Shown piece after piece: positions 37,575-48,392 of a stretch of 60,000 nt of DNA. Origin of the DNA: Symsagittifera roscoffensis (lineage: Eukaryota > Xenacoelomorpha > Acoela > Convolutidae); the NCBI RefSeq assembly GCF_963678635.1, contig NC_087067.1, positions 33,952,401 to 34,012,400 on the forward strand, written 5' to 3'. The notes beneath the pieces were generated by a model. It was not told the DNA's origin. It searched no databases and worked only from the letters and a program-made list of their open reading frames with translations. The position numbers and the translations under genes were made by a program. Position 1 is the first letter of the stretch. Each line of letters starts with the position of its first letter.

Positions 37575-39847
37575 TTCAAATGATTTATTAACGATTGTAA
37601 TTACAAATTACAAAAAAGGAAAGCAATTAGTTACACATATTTAGTTACAGTTAGCAGAAAAACAATACGACATCAAATGTAAAATAATACACCCTGAAGA
37701 TAATCATTTTATGGAATGGAACCAAGTTTTTTGAGATATTCAGATGTATCTTGACACCATGATGATATCAGCTTAGCTACAATGTATTTCATGCCTATTG
37801 CATTTTCTTCAAGAAGCAGATCTTTTATTGAATTGAAATTAAGTTTTTCTTTAAAAGTAGAGCAGTTTTCACAAGCGAAAAACAAATGTTGCATGGTTTC
37901 GAACTCTCTTTCACAAGAGTAACAAAGGGGGTGGTCCACCAAATTTTTAATCCACTTCCTGGGCTTATCCAGATAACTGTTTGAGAAAAATAAGTAGAGA
38001 ATGTTTTTATCTAGAGGGGTGAATTTTTTATGTTTCCATTTTTTGGTTAGGAATTGAAAAATCAAAGATTTGTCTGATAGATTAAGATCCGGGTAGAAAT
38101 TCGCAATTTTTCTAGCTATAACCTTCGTTTTATAATTTGGAAGCATCAACTCTGCATAAAGACTAGATATGTCCATCTTCAAAGGATCAATTACTTTTCC
38201 ATTTTGAACTAGCTGAAAACTATCTCGAGCAAACTCGAGAATGAAATGTTTTTTTTAATTAAGAAATTTTTGAAGGATCTGAAAATCTTAGATTTTTTGA
38301 AGTAGATCACTTCTTTGTTGCTACCCAGGGTATTAAGTAGGGATACCATGTCGAAAATTTTTGCAGCCGCAATATAAAAATTTAAATTTTTGAAGCCTGT
38401 GCTTCCATTATTGAATGGAATGTATAAGATCTGCTTGTTGATTGAATGTTTTCCTCCAAGCCATACACTGTTAATCAATTTCATTTCTAACCTATCAATG
38501 AAAGTTTTTGTCAACTCCAAGTGCCTCATCACATATACGAGTCTTGGTGTCACAAAAGTCTCAATATTCAGGCTTCGCGCCCGGATAGTCATACATTTTA
38601 AGCTGAATTTAGCTGAATTATTAATCGTATCTTCCAATATCTTGGTTTTAATTTTCAATGAATCATTCAAGCTTAAGCGTATGCCTAATAATTTAAGGGC
38701 TGATACTTTCTTCAACTGTTTAGGCACGAAACCTAAACTCAGAACTTTGGTTTTATCTACATTTATAGCAAGTTTTGATACCAAATTGAACTTATTGATT
38801 TCATCAAGTAAATTTCCGATACAAGCGCGTTTAATGAAAACACTAATATCATCGGCGTAGGCCACAATTTTAAGTGCTTGGTTGGATTTGATAGAATTAT
38901 TATAGCGTATGGCTTGGAGTAAAGGTTCCATTCCTAAAATGAACAAAAGCGCCGAAAGAGGGCATCCTTGTTTAATCCCATTGTCGACTCTAATTGATCG
39001 TGATAGGTAGCCACCTATTTCTATCATCGCTTTGGTATCAGTATATATGATGGATATCAAAGAAGTTATGATTTCTGGACAGCCTATGGCTGTTAAAACG
39101 TTCAAAATGTAATCACGGTTCATACGGTCAAAAGCCTTACTGAAATCGATGGCTACCACACAATTAGAGTTTTTCTTGAGCTAATCTAGCCTTAATTATG
39201 GCTGTATGAATACTGCGCTTTGGCAAATAAGCAAGTTGATGTTTGCGTATTAGATTATTTAAAGGGTCTCTTAAACGAGATGCCAGAACATGGGAAAGAA
39301 TTTTGAGATCAGTGTTAAGGAGGCTTATTGGTCGGAATTCGTCCACATTTAAACTGTTTTCAATTTTTGGGATGAGTTTTATTATTGAAATGAGAAATGA
39401 CCTAGGTGCCGCTTTATTGTAGCACATCGAGTTAAATAATTCAGCGAGCAACGGAGCGAAAAAATTTGAGTGGCTTTCATACAAGTCTGAAGTAAGACCA
39501 TCAGATCCAGGTGCGCTATTTTTATTTAATTTATTTATAGCTTGCTTCACTTCCTCTTCACCTATTGGCGAATTATTAAACATTTTGGTAATTTTCTTTA
39601 TTCGTTTTGAATTCCGCAGCTTAAAAACATTCAAAAGCTCCTCCCTGGGTGCGTAGTTGGCGTCAGCAACCGTTTTTTTATAGTAAATATTGGAGTAAAA
39701 GCTCGAGAATTCGTTCAAAATTTCGTCAATGTCATTGGAAATTTCACCACTTTTCAGCTTTATTTGCTTACTACTTTTATTAACTTTGAAGTAACTTAGC
39801 AGTGATTTAAGCGCACCCGAATCACCATAGTTGAGGTCCAAATAAAA
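37575..39847 (-). mobile_element. 5'-truncated non-LTR retrotransposon, L1/Tx1-like
   Basis: A 2273-bp insert in opposite orientation to 5S. It holds a reverse transcriptase region and a C-terminal zinc-knuckle region, but no endonuclease domain and no first ORF, so the 5' part is lost. Such truncation is typical of target-primed reverse transcription. The 3' end (left side) is AT-rich and ends near AATAAATCATTTGAA on the minus strand, with no long poly-A tail. No target site duplication is visible; 41 bp of target were deleted instead. Some Tx1-clade families are known to be target-specific, including ones in 5S genes, but this insert lies in the spacer and specificity cannot be judged from one copy. 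Confidence 0.92.
37709..39847 (-). pseudogene. Non-LTR retrotransposon ORF2 remnant (reverse transcriptase), two frameshifts
   Basis: Three collinear reading-frame segments cover about 700 residues. Segment 1 (39841-39164) has APGSDGL at residues 110-116 and RPISLLNTDLKIL at 160-172, typical of the L1/Tx1 group. Segment 2 (39159-38209) has AIDFSKAFD at 3-11, GIKQGCPLS at 61-69 and the catalytic YADD at 101-104. Segment 3 (38182-37709) has a C-X2-C-X8-H-X4-C zinc knuckle (C87, C90, H99, C104), as in the zf-RVT domain after such transcriptases. The breaks are one-base shifts next to homopolymers: five T at 39170-39174 and eight T at 38249-38256. They could be real decay or sequencing indels. 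The missing N-terminal endonuclease makes this copy non-autonomous in any case. Confidence 0.9.
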
Positions 39848-40141
39848 CCACTTACAGTGGATGTGCGGCTATCATGCCATAGATGGTCATTCAAGGCACC
39901 TTGTACACGCTCCATAGGTTTTGACCAGCTGATTTGGCCATACAACACATTGGGCCAAAAAAATTCCAAACAATGTCAATTTTCAGTATTTTGTTTGAAA
40001 TGCATAAATTATAACGTGAGCGTGCAAAATTTTACATGGTATAAGAGCATATTTTACTCTCGCGCGAGGGCGAGTGTTTTAAAAGTAATGTACATAGACA
40101 TAAGCTAGTAAGGATATAAATGAAAGCGGAGTAACTCAAAT

Positions 40142-40260
40142 GCCTACGACCATACCATGTTGAATGCACCGGTTCTCGTCCGATCACCGAAGTTAAGCAA
40201 CATTGGGCCTGGTTAGTACTTGGATGGGAGACCGCCTGGGAACACCAGGTGTTGTAGGCT
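40142..40260 (+). rRNA. 5S rRNA, copy 29
   Basis: Consensus gene, the last on the + strand. Its spacer continues only to core 3 and is cut off at 40719. Confidence 0.97.
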
Positions 40261-40719
40261 TTTATTTAAAGCAAAAGTAATTCTTTTACTTTTATGCGCT
40301 AAGAGTTATTGCTGTTTAAAGTTCGGTGATGTCAAAAAGTTAAGCCTAATCGAGCGTGGTGCAAAAATTTTTAATGGGTCAAATTTTGGCCAAAACAAAA
40401 GAAAACCGAAAAATTTCTTTTGCAGTATCAATTTTGTGTACAATCAGCTGCTGATAGGTCAAAAATAATGGAGATAACTTTTGGGGTCTTTGAGTTATAG
40501 CCTTTTGAATTTCGGTGATGTCAAAAAAATAAGCCCAATCGAGCCTGGTGCATTGCGCGAACGGCCATAACTTGCCCAAAAATTTTAAAATTTCCAAACT
40601 TTATTATTTGGATCACAAGATCATAGTCAAATCTTGGGGGACTGAGAAAATGAACCAATTTCGTCGGTCCAACACAAAGTTATAAGCTTTTGAAATCTTG
40701 GTTATACCAAAAAGTTAAG

Positions 40720-40784
40720 GACCTGAGACATGCATAAACGTGCGTTTCAGGCCCTGAAACGCACGTTTATGCATGTCTCAGGTC
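40720..40784. repeat. Near-perfect palindrome, 32-bp arms
   Basis: Arms 40720-40751 and 40753-40784 are exact reverse complements around a single C. The sequence does not occur in the 5S unit. It abuts the broken end of the left array and would form a long cruciform or fold-back. It could be part of an inserted element or a fold-back artefact at a contig end. Confidence 0.9.
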
Positions 40785-40865
40785 TTCCCCCAGCATATTT
40801 TGATAATAAAACCAATTTATAAACTTTTGGTTTTTTTATCAAAATATGCTGGGGGAAGACCTGAG
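40777..40865. repeat. Second inverted repeat, 29-bp arms with AT-rich loop
   Basis: Arms 40777-40805 and 40837-40865 are exact reverse complements (CTCAGGTCTTCCCCC at the outside). The pairing continues imperfectly inward to CCAA/TTGG. The arm overlaps the first palindrome by CTCAGGTC, so GACCTGAG occurs three times in alternating orientation (40720, 40777 and 40858). Confidence 0.88.
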
Positions 40866-40869
40866 TGAG

Positions 40870-41069
40870 NNNNNNNNNNNNNNNNNNNNNNNNNNNNNNN
40901 NNNNNNNNNNNNNNNNNNNNNNNNNNNNNNNNNNNNNNNNNNNNNNNNNNNNNNNNNNNNNNNNNNNNNNNNNNNNNNNNNNNNNNNNNNNNNNNNNNNN
41001 NNNNNNNNNNNNNNNNNNNNNNNNNNNNNNNNNNNNNNNNNNNNNNNNNNNNNNNNNNNNNNNNNNNNN
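40870..41069. other. Assembly gap, 200 N
   Basis: Exactly 200 undetermined bases, a length typical of a scaffolding placeholder rather than a measured gap. 5S genes lie on the + strand before it and on the - strand after it, so order, distance and relative orientation of the two arrays are not secured by sequence. Confidence 0.97.
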
Positions 41070-41883
41070 TTAGCCTAATTGTTGTGATAAACTTATTAAA
41101 TAGGTAAGTATTCAAATCTATTTGATAAGTTTTCTTTGAATGCACTCTGCGACAGCGGAGGGCAGCCCAATTCTCTTAAAAAATGCTTGCACTAACTTAA
41201 AAGTTAGCTTTTAGGCCAATTTTCGTCCAAAATGGCCGAAATTCGGGTCCCCCCAAATTTTCAACTGATGATTACTCCACGTACACTTAAGCTACAAACG
41301 TCGTTTTGGGCTCGTTGGAATCGTCCTGAGCTATAATTTATGAAACAAGATGAAAAAAATGATGTTTCAACGAAAAAAACCAAAAATTTTGAAAATTTCA
41401 TTTTTTGCACCACGCTCGATTAGGCTTAACTTTTTGGCATCACCGAGATTTCAAAAGCTTATAACTTTGTGTTGGACCGACGAAATTGGTTCATTTTCTC
41501 AGTCCCCCAAGATTTGACCATGATCTTATGATCCAAATAATAAAATTTGAAAATTTTAAAATTTTTGGGCAAGTTATGGCCGTTCGCGCAATTCACCAGG
41601 CTCGATTGGGCTTAACTTTTTGACATCACCGAAATTCAAAAGGCTATAACTCAAAGACCCCAAAAGTTATCTCCAATATTTTTGGCCTATCAGCAGCTGA
41701 TTGTACACAAAATTGATACTGCAAAAGAAATTTTTCGGTTTTCTGTTGTTTTGACCAAAATTTGACCCATTGAAAATTTTTGCACCACGCTCGATTAGGC
41801 TTAACTTTTTGACATCACCGAACTTTAAACAGCAATAACTCTTAGCGTATAAAAGTAAAAGAGATACTTTTGCTTTAAATAAA
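41070..41883 (-). repeat. Partial spacer at the start of the right array
   Basis: Begins after the gap at TTAGCCTAATTG and runs through the poly-A/T stretch and cores 3, 2 and 1 to the first minus-strand 5S gene. It lacks 11 bp in the AATGCAAGAAAA region near 41185, a shortening not seen in the other right-array units. Confidence 0.85.
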
Positions 41884-41884
41884 A
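41881..41884 (-). terminator. Pol III T-run terminator, right array (representative)
   Basis: TTTT on the minus strand directly after the 5S 3' end, as in the left array. Confidence 0.8.
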
Positions 41885-42002
41885 GCCTACAACACCTGGT
41901 GTTCCCAGGCGGTCTCCCATCCAAGTACTAACCAGGCCCAATGTTGCTTAACTTCGGTGATCGGACGAGAACCGGTGCATTCAACATGGTATGGTCGTAG
42001 GC
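41884..42002 (-). rRNA. 5S rRNA, copy 30
   Basis: Consensus gene, identical to the left-array consensus over 119 nt. First gene after the gap, with reversed orientation. Confidence 0.97.
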
Positions 42003-42023
42003 ATTTGAGTTACTCCGCTTTCA

Positions 42024-42029
42024 CTTATA
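42024..42029 (-). promoter_or_regulatory. TATA-like box at -27, right-array type (representative)
   Basis: TATAAG followed by TGAAAGCGG, at the same -27 offset as in the left array but with G in place of the last A. All right-array units share it. Confidence 0.5.
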
Positions 42030-42075
42030 TCCTTACTAGCATATGTCTATGTACATTAGTTTTAAAACACTCGCC

Positions 42076-42085
42076 CTCGCGCGAG
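42076..42085. promoter_or_regulatory. GC palindrome at -83, right array (representative)
   Basis: CTCGCGCGAG at exactly the offset seen in the left array, although surrounding positions differ between arrays. Confidence 0.4.
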
Positions 42086-42334
42086 AGTAAAAATATGCTC
42101 TTATACCATGTAAAATTTTGCACGCTCACGTTATAATTTATGCATTTCAAACAAAATTTTGAAAATTGACATTGTTTGGAATTTTTTTGGCCCAATGTGT
42201 TAAATGGCCAAATCGGCTGGTCAAAACCTATGGAGCGTGTACAAGGTGCCTTGAATGACCATTTATGGCATGATAGCCGCACATTCACTGTAAGTGGCAT
42301 ATGAATGGATACCAGCCAGGATACTGTCAGTTGC

Positions 42335-42444
42335 TTTTAGCCTAATTGTTGTGATAAACTTATTAAATAGGTAAGTATTCAAATCTATTTGATAAGTTTT
42401 CTTTGAATGCACTCTGCGACAGCGGAGGGCAGCCCAATTCTCTT
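42335..42444 (+). ncRNA. Candidate divergent small RNA, spliced-leader-like (representative, right array)
   Basis: Counterpart of the left-array candidate. The donor AG|GTAAGTAT has its junction at 42370/42371, again 369 bp from the 5S start and divergent from it. All hairpins up to GCGGAG are unchanged. The 3' part differs: CTCTTAAAAAATGC replaces CTCTTGAAAAATGC, and four units lose 23 bp that include the final TGCAA/TTGCA hairpin. If the RNA is real, that hairpin is either dispensable or outside the transcript. Confidence 0.25.
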
Positions 42445-43161
42445 AAAAAATGCAAGAAAAAAAATTGCACTAACTTAAAAGTTAGCTTTTAGGCCAATTT
42501 TCGTCCAAAATGGCCGAAATTCGGGTCCCCCCAAATTTTCAACTGATGATTACTCCACGTACACTTAAGCTACAAACGTCGTTTTGGGCTCGTTGGAATC
42601 GTCCTGAGCTATAATTTATGAAACAAGATGAAAAAAATGATGTTTCAACGAAAAAAACCAAAAATTTTGAAAATTTCATTTTTTGCACCACGCTCGATTA
42701 GGCTTAACTTTTTGGCATCACCGAGATTTCAAAAGCTTATAACTTTGTGTTGGACCGACGAAATTGGTTCATTTTCTCAGTCCCCCAAGATTTGACCATG
42801 ATCTTATGATCCAAATAATAAAATTTGAAAATTTTAAAATTTTTGGGCAAGTTATGGCCGTTCGCGCAATTCACCAGGCTCGATTGGGCTTAACTTTTTG
42901 ACATCACCGAAATTCAAAAGGCTATAACTCAAAGACCCCAAAAGTTATCTCCAATATTTTTGGCCTATCAGCAGCTGATTGTACACAAAATTGATACTGC
43001 AAAAGAAATTTTTCGGTTTTCTGTTGTTTTGACCAAAATTTGACCCATTGAAAATTTTTGCACCACGCTCGATTAGGCTTAACTTTTTGACATCACCGAA
43101 CTTTAAACAGCAATAACTCTTAGCGTATAAAAGTAAAAGAGATACTTTTGCTTTAAATAAA

Positions 43162-43280
43162 AGCCTACAACACCTGGTGTTCCCAGGCGGTCTCCCATCC
43201 AAGTACTAACCAGGCCCAATGTTGCTTAACTTCGGTGATCGGACGAGAACCGGTGCATTCAACATGGTATGGTCGTAGGC
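43162..43280 (-). rRNA. 5S rRNA, copy 31
   Basis: Consensus gene, 1278 bp from copy 30. Confidence 0.97.
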
Positions 43281-44439
43281 ATTTGAGTTACTCCGCTTTC
43301 ACTTATATCCTTACTAGCATATGTCTATGTACATTAGTTTTAAAACACTCGCCCTCGCGCGAGAGTAAAAATATGCTCTTATACCATGTAAAATTTTGCA
43401 CGCTCACGTTATAATTTATGCATTTCAAACAAAATTTTGAAAATTGACATTGTTTGGAATTTTTTTGGCCCAATGTGTTAAATGGCCAAATCGGCTGGTC
43501 AAAACCTATGGAGCGTGTACAAGGTGCCTTGAATGACCATTTATGGCATGATAGCCGCACATTCACTGTAAGTGGCATATGAATGGATACCAGCCAGGAT
43601 ACTGTCAGTTGCTTTTAGCCTAATTGTTGTGATAAACTTATTAAATAGGTAAGTATTCAAATCTATTTGATAAGTTTTCTTTGAATGCACTCTGCGACAG
43701 CGGAGGGCAGCCCAATTCTCTTAAAAAATGCAAGAAAAAAAATTGCACTAACTTAAAAGTTAGCTTTTAGGCCAATTTTCGTCCAAAATGGCCGAAATTC
43801 GGGTCCCCCCAAATTTTCAACTGATGATTACTCCACGTACACTTAAGCTACAAACGTCGTTTTGGGCTCGTTGGAATCGTCCTGAGCTATAATTTATGAA
43901 ACAAGATGAAAAAAATGATGTTTCAACGAAAAAAACCAAAAATTTTGAAAATTTCATTTTTTGCACCACGCTCGATTAGGCTTAACTTTTTGGCATCACC
44001 GAGATTTCAAAAGCTTATAACTTTGTGTTGGACCGACGAAATTGGTTCATTTTCTCAGTCCCCCAAGATTTGACCATGATCTTATGATCCAAATAATAAA
44101 ATTTGAAAATTTTAAAATTTTTGGGCAAGTTATGGCCGTTCGCGCAATTCACCAGGCTCGATTGGGCTTAACTTTTTGACATCACCGAAATTCAAAAGGC
44201 TATAACTCAAAGACCCCAAAAGTTATCTCCAATATTTTTGGCCTATCAGCAGCTGATTGTACACAAAATTGATACTGCAAAAGAAATTTTTCGGTTTTCT
44301 GTTGTTTTGACCAAAATTTGACCCATTGAAAATTTTTGCACCACGCTCGATTAGGCTTAACTTTTTGACATCACCGAACTTTAAACAGCAATAACTCTTA
44401 GCGTATAAAAGTAAAAGAGATACTTTTGCTTTAAATAAA

Positions 44440-44558
44440 AGCCTACAACACCTGGTGTTCCCAGGCGGTCTCCCATCCAAGTACTAACCAGGCCCAATGT
44501 TGCTTAACTTCGGTGATCGGACGAGAACCGGTGCATTCAACATGGTATGGTCGTAGGC
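44440..44558 (-). rRNA. 5S rRNA, copy 32
   Basis: Consensus gene. The region upstream of it carries the GACCC spacer variant (near 44745). Confidence 0.97.
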
Positions 44559-45717
44559 ATTTGAGTTACTCCGCTTTCACTTATATCCTTACTAGCATAT
44601 GTCTATGTACATTAGTTTTAAAACACTCGCCCTCGCGCGAGAGTAAAAATATGCTCTTATACCATGTAAAATTTTGCACGCTCACGTTATAATTTATGCA
44701 TTTCAAACAAAATTTTGAAAATTGACATTGTTTGGAATTTTTTTGACCCAATGTGTTAAATGGCCAAATCGGCTGGTCAAAACCTATGGAGCGTGTACAA
44801 GGTGCCTTGAATGACCATTTATGGCATGATAGCCGCACATTCACTGTAAGTGGCATATGAATGGATACCAGCCAGGATACTGTCAGTTGCTTTTAGCCTA
44901 ATTGTTGTGATAAACTTATTAAATAGGTAAGTATTCAAATCTATTTGATAAGTTTTCTTTGAATGCACTCTGCGACAGCGGAGGGCAGCCCAATTCTCTT
45001 AAAAAATGCAAGAAAAAAAATTGCACTAACTTAAAAGTTAGCTTTTAGGCCAATTTTCGTCCAAAATGGCCGAAATTCGGGTCCCCCCAAATTTTCAACT
45101 GATGATTACTCCACGTACACTTAAGCTACAAACGTCGTTTTGGGCTCGTTGGAATCGTCCTGAGCTGTAATTTATGAAACAAGATGAAAAAAATGATGTT
45201 TCAACGAAAAAAACCAAAAATTTTGAAAATTTCATTTTTTGCACCACGCTCGATTAGGCTTAACTTTTTGGCATCACCGAGATTTCAAAAGCTTATAACT
45301 TTGTGTTGGACCGACGAAATTGGTTCATTTTCTCAGTCCCCCAAGATTTGACCATGATCTTATGATCCAAATAATAAAATTTGAAAATTTTAAAATTTTT
45401 GGGCAAGTTATGGCCGTTCGCGCAATTCACCAGGCTCGATTGGGCTTAACTTTTTGACATCACCGAAATTCAAAAGGCTATAACTCAAAGACCCCAAAAG
45501 TTATCTCCAATATTTTTGGCCTATCAGCAGCTGATTGTACACAAAATTGATACTGCAAAAGAAATTTTTCGGTTTTCTGTTGTTTTGACCAAAATTTGAC
45601 CCATTGAAAATTTTTGCACCACGCTCGATTAGGCTTAACTTTTTGACATCACCGAACTTTAAACAGCAATAACTCTTAGCGTATAAAAGTAAAAGAGATA
45701 CTTTTGCTTTAAATAAA

Positions 45718-45836
45718 AGCCTACAACACCTGGTGTTCCCAGGCGGTCTCCCATCCAAGTACTAACCAGGCCCAATGTTGCTTAACTTCGGTGATCGGAC
45801 GAGAACCGGTGCATTCAACATGGTATGGTCGTAGGC
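45718..45836 (-). rRNA. 5S rRNA, copy 33
   Basis: Consensus gene. The region upstream of it carries GACCC (near 46023); the spacer downstream has GAGCTGTAA (near 45165). Confidence 0.97.
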
Positions 45837-46995
45837 ATTTGAGTTACTCCGCTTTCACTTATATCCTTACTAGCATATGTCTATGTACATTAGTTTTAAA
45901 ACACTCGCCCTCGCGCGAGAGTAAAAATATGCTCTTATACCATGTAAAATTTTGCACGCTCACGTTATAATTTATGCATTTCAAACAAAATTTTGAAAAT
46001 TGACATTGTTTGGAATTTTTTTGACCCAATGTGTTAAATGGCCAAATCGGCTGGTCAAAACCTATGGAGCGTGTACAAGGTGCCTTGAATGACCATTTAT
46101 GGCATGATAGCCGCACATTCACTGTAAGTGGCATATGAATGGATACCAGCCAGGATACTGTCAGTTGCTTTTAGCCTAATTGTTGTGATAAACTTATTAA
46201 ATAGGTAAGTATTCAAATCTATTTGATAAGTTTTCTTTGAATGCACTCTGCGACAGCGGAGGGCAGCCCAATTTTCTTAAAAAATGCAAGAAAAAAAATT
46301 GCACTAACTTAAAAGTTAGCTTTTAGGCCAATTTTCGTCCAAAATGGCCGAAATTCGGGTCCCCCCAAATTTTCAACTGATGATTACTCCACGTACACTT
46401 AAGCTACAAACGTCGTTTTGGGCTCGTTGGAATCGTCCTGAGCTGTAATTTATGAAACAAGATGAAAAAAATGATGTTTCAACGAAAAAAACCAAAAATT
46501 TTGAAAATTTCATTTTTTGCACCACGCTCGATTAGGCTTAACTTTTTGGCATCACCGAGATTTCAAAAGCTTATAACTTTGTGTTGGACCGACGAAATTG
46601 GTTCATTTTCTCAGTCCCCCAAGATTTGACCATGATCTTATGATCCAAATAATAAAATTTGAAAATTTTAAAATTTTTGGGCAAGTTATGGCCGTTCGCG
46701 CAATTCACCAGGCTCGATTGGGCTTAACTTTTTGACATCACCGAAATTCAAAAGGCTATAACTCAAAGACCCCAAAAGTTATCTCCAATATTTTTGGCCT
46801 ATCAGCAGCTGATTGTACACAAAATTGATACTGCAAAAGAAATTTTTCGGTTTTCTGTTGTTTTGACCAAAATTTGACCCATTGAAAATTTTTGCACCAC
46901 GCTCGATTAGGCTTAACTTTTTGACATCACCGAACTTTAAACAGCAATAACTCTTAGCGTATAAAAGTAAAAGAGATACTTTTGCTTTAAATAAA

Positions 46996-47114
46996 AGCCT
47001 ACAACACCTGGTGTTCCCAGGCGGTCTCCCATCCAAGTACTAACCAGGCCCAATGTTGCTTAACTTCGGTGATCGGACGAGAACCGGTGCATTCAACATG
47101 GTATGGTCGTAGGC
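46996..47114 (-). rRNA. 5S rRNA, copy 34
   Basis: Consensus gene. Its downstream spacer shares GAGCTGTAA (near 46441) and alone reads CAATTTTCTT near 46270. Confidence 0.97.
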
Positions 47115-48273
47115 ATTTGAGTTACTCCGCTTTCACTTATATCCTTACTAGCATATGTCTATGTACATTAGTTTTAAAACACTCGCCCTCGCGCGAGAGT
47201 AAAAATATGCTCTTATACCATGTAAAATTTTGCACGCTCACGTTATAATTTATGCATTTCAAACAAAATTTTGAAAATTGACATTGTTTGGAATTTTTTT
47301 GGCCCAATGTGTTAAATGGCCAAATCGGCTGGTCAAAACCTATGGAGCGTGTACAAGGTGCCTTGAATGACCATTTATGGCATGATAGCCGCACATTCAC
47401 TGTAAGTGGCATATGAATGGATACCAGCCAGGATACTGTCAGTTGCTTTTAGCCTAATTGTTGTGATAAACTTATTAAATAGGTAAGTATTCAAATCTAT
47501 TTGATAAGTTTTCTTTGAATGCACTCTGCGACAGCGGAGGGCAGCCCAATTCTCTTAAAAAATGCAAGAAAAAAAATTGCACTAACTTAAAAGTTAGCTT
47601 TTAGGCCAATTTTCGTCCAAAATGGCCGAAATTCGGGTCCCCCCAAATTTTCAACTGATGATTACTCCACGTACACTTAAGCTACAAACGTCGTTTTGGG
47701 CTCGTTGGAATCGTCCTGAGCTATAATTTATGAAACAAGATGAAAAAAATGATGTTTCAACGAAAAAAACCAAAAATTTTGAAAATTTCATTTTTTGCAC
47801 CACGCTCGATTAGGCTTAACTTTTTGGCATCACCGAGATTTCAAAAGCTTATAACTTTGTGTTGGACCGACGAAATTGGTTCATTTTCTCAGTCCCCCAA
47901 GATTTGACCATGATCTTATGATCCAAATAATAAAATTTGAAAATTTTAAAATTTTTGGGCAAGTTATGGCCGTTCGCGCAATTCACCAGGCTCGATTGGG
48001 CTTAACTTTTTGACATCACCGAAATTCAAAAGGCTATAACTCAAAGACCCCAAAAGTTATCTCCAATATTTTTGGCCTATCAGCAGCTGATTGTACACAA
48101 AATTGATACTGCAAAAGAAATTTTTCGGTTTTCTGTTGTTTTGACCAAAATTTGACCCATTGAAAATTTTTGCACCACGCTCGATTAGGCTTAACTTTTT
48201 GACATCACCGAACTTTAAACAGCAATAACTCTTAGCGTATAAAAGTAAAAGAGATACTTTTGCTTTAAATAAA

Positions 48274-48392
48274 AGCCTACAACACCTGGTGTTCCCAGGC
48301 GGTCTCCCATCCAAGTACTAACCAGGCCCAATGTTGCTTAACTTCGGTGATCGGACGAGAACCGGTGCATTCAACATGGTATGGTCGTAGGC
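48274..48392 (-). rRNA. 5S rRNA, copy 35
   Basis: Consensus gene, 1278-bp unit. Confidence 0.97.

Larger units (their letters stand above)
36751..40141 (+). repeat. Spacer split by a retrotransposon insert
   Basis: Spacer is normal to GGCT at 37574 and resumes at CCACTTACAGTGG from 39848. The 41 bp that normally lie between these points are missing, so the unit length fits 1278 + 2273 - 41 = 3510 bp. The insertion removed part of the conserved block that carries the splice-donor-like motif. Confidence 0.9.
331..40719 (+). repeat. Left 5S rDNA tandem array, 29 genes on + strand
   Basis: Head-to-tail repeats each hold one 5S gene and a spacer of about 1.15 kb. Distances between successive gene starts are mostly 1270-1281 bp. 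Exceptions are three units of 1652-1654 bp (starts 16726, 18378, 20032), one of 904 bp (26784) and one of 3510 bp (36632, retrotransposon insert). The array starts inside a spacer core at CTAATCGAGC (331) and stops inside another core after GTTAAG (40719). Units differ by scattered substitutions and homopolymer lengths, so they are partly but not fully homogenised. Confidence 0.97.

Noticed and set aside
38390-38860. 156-residue open frame on the + strand inside the retrotransposon
   Set aside because: It is antisense to the reverse transcriptase segment with YADD and has no features of its own.
40747-41145. Open frames running through the 200-N gap
   Set aside because: They consist mostly of undetermined residues and palindromic DNA, so they carry no information.
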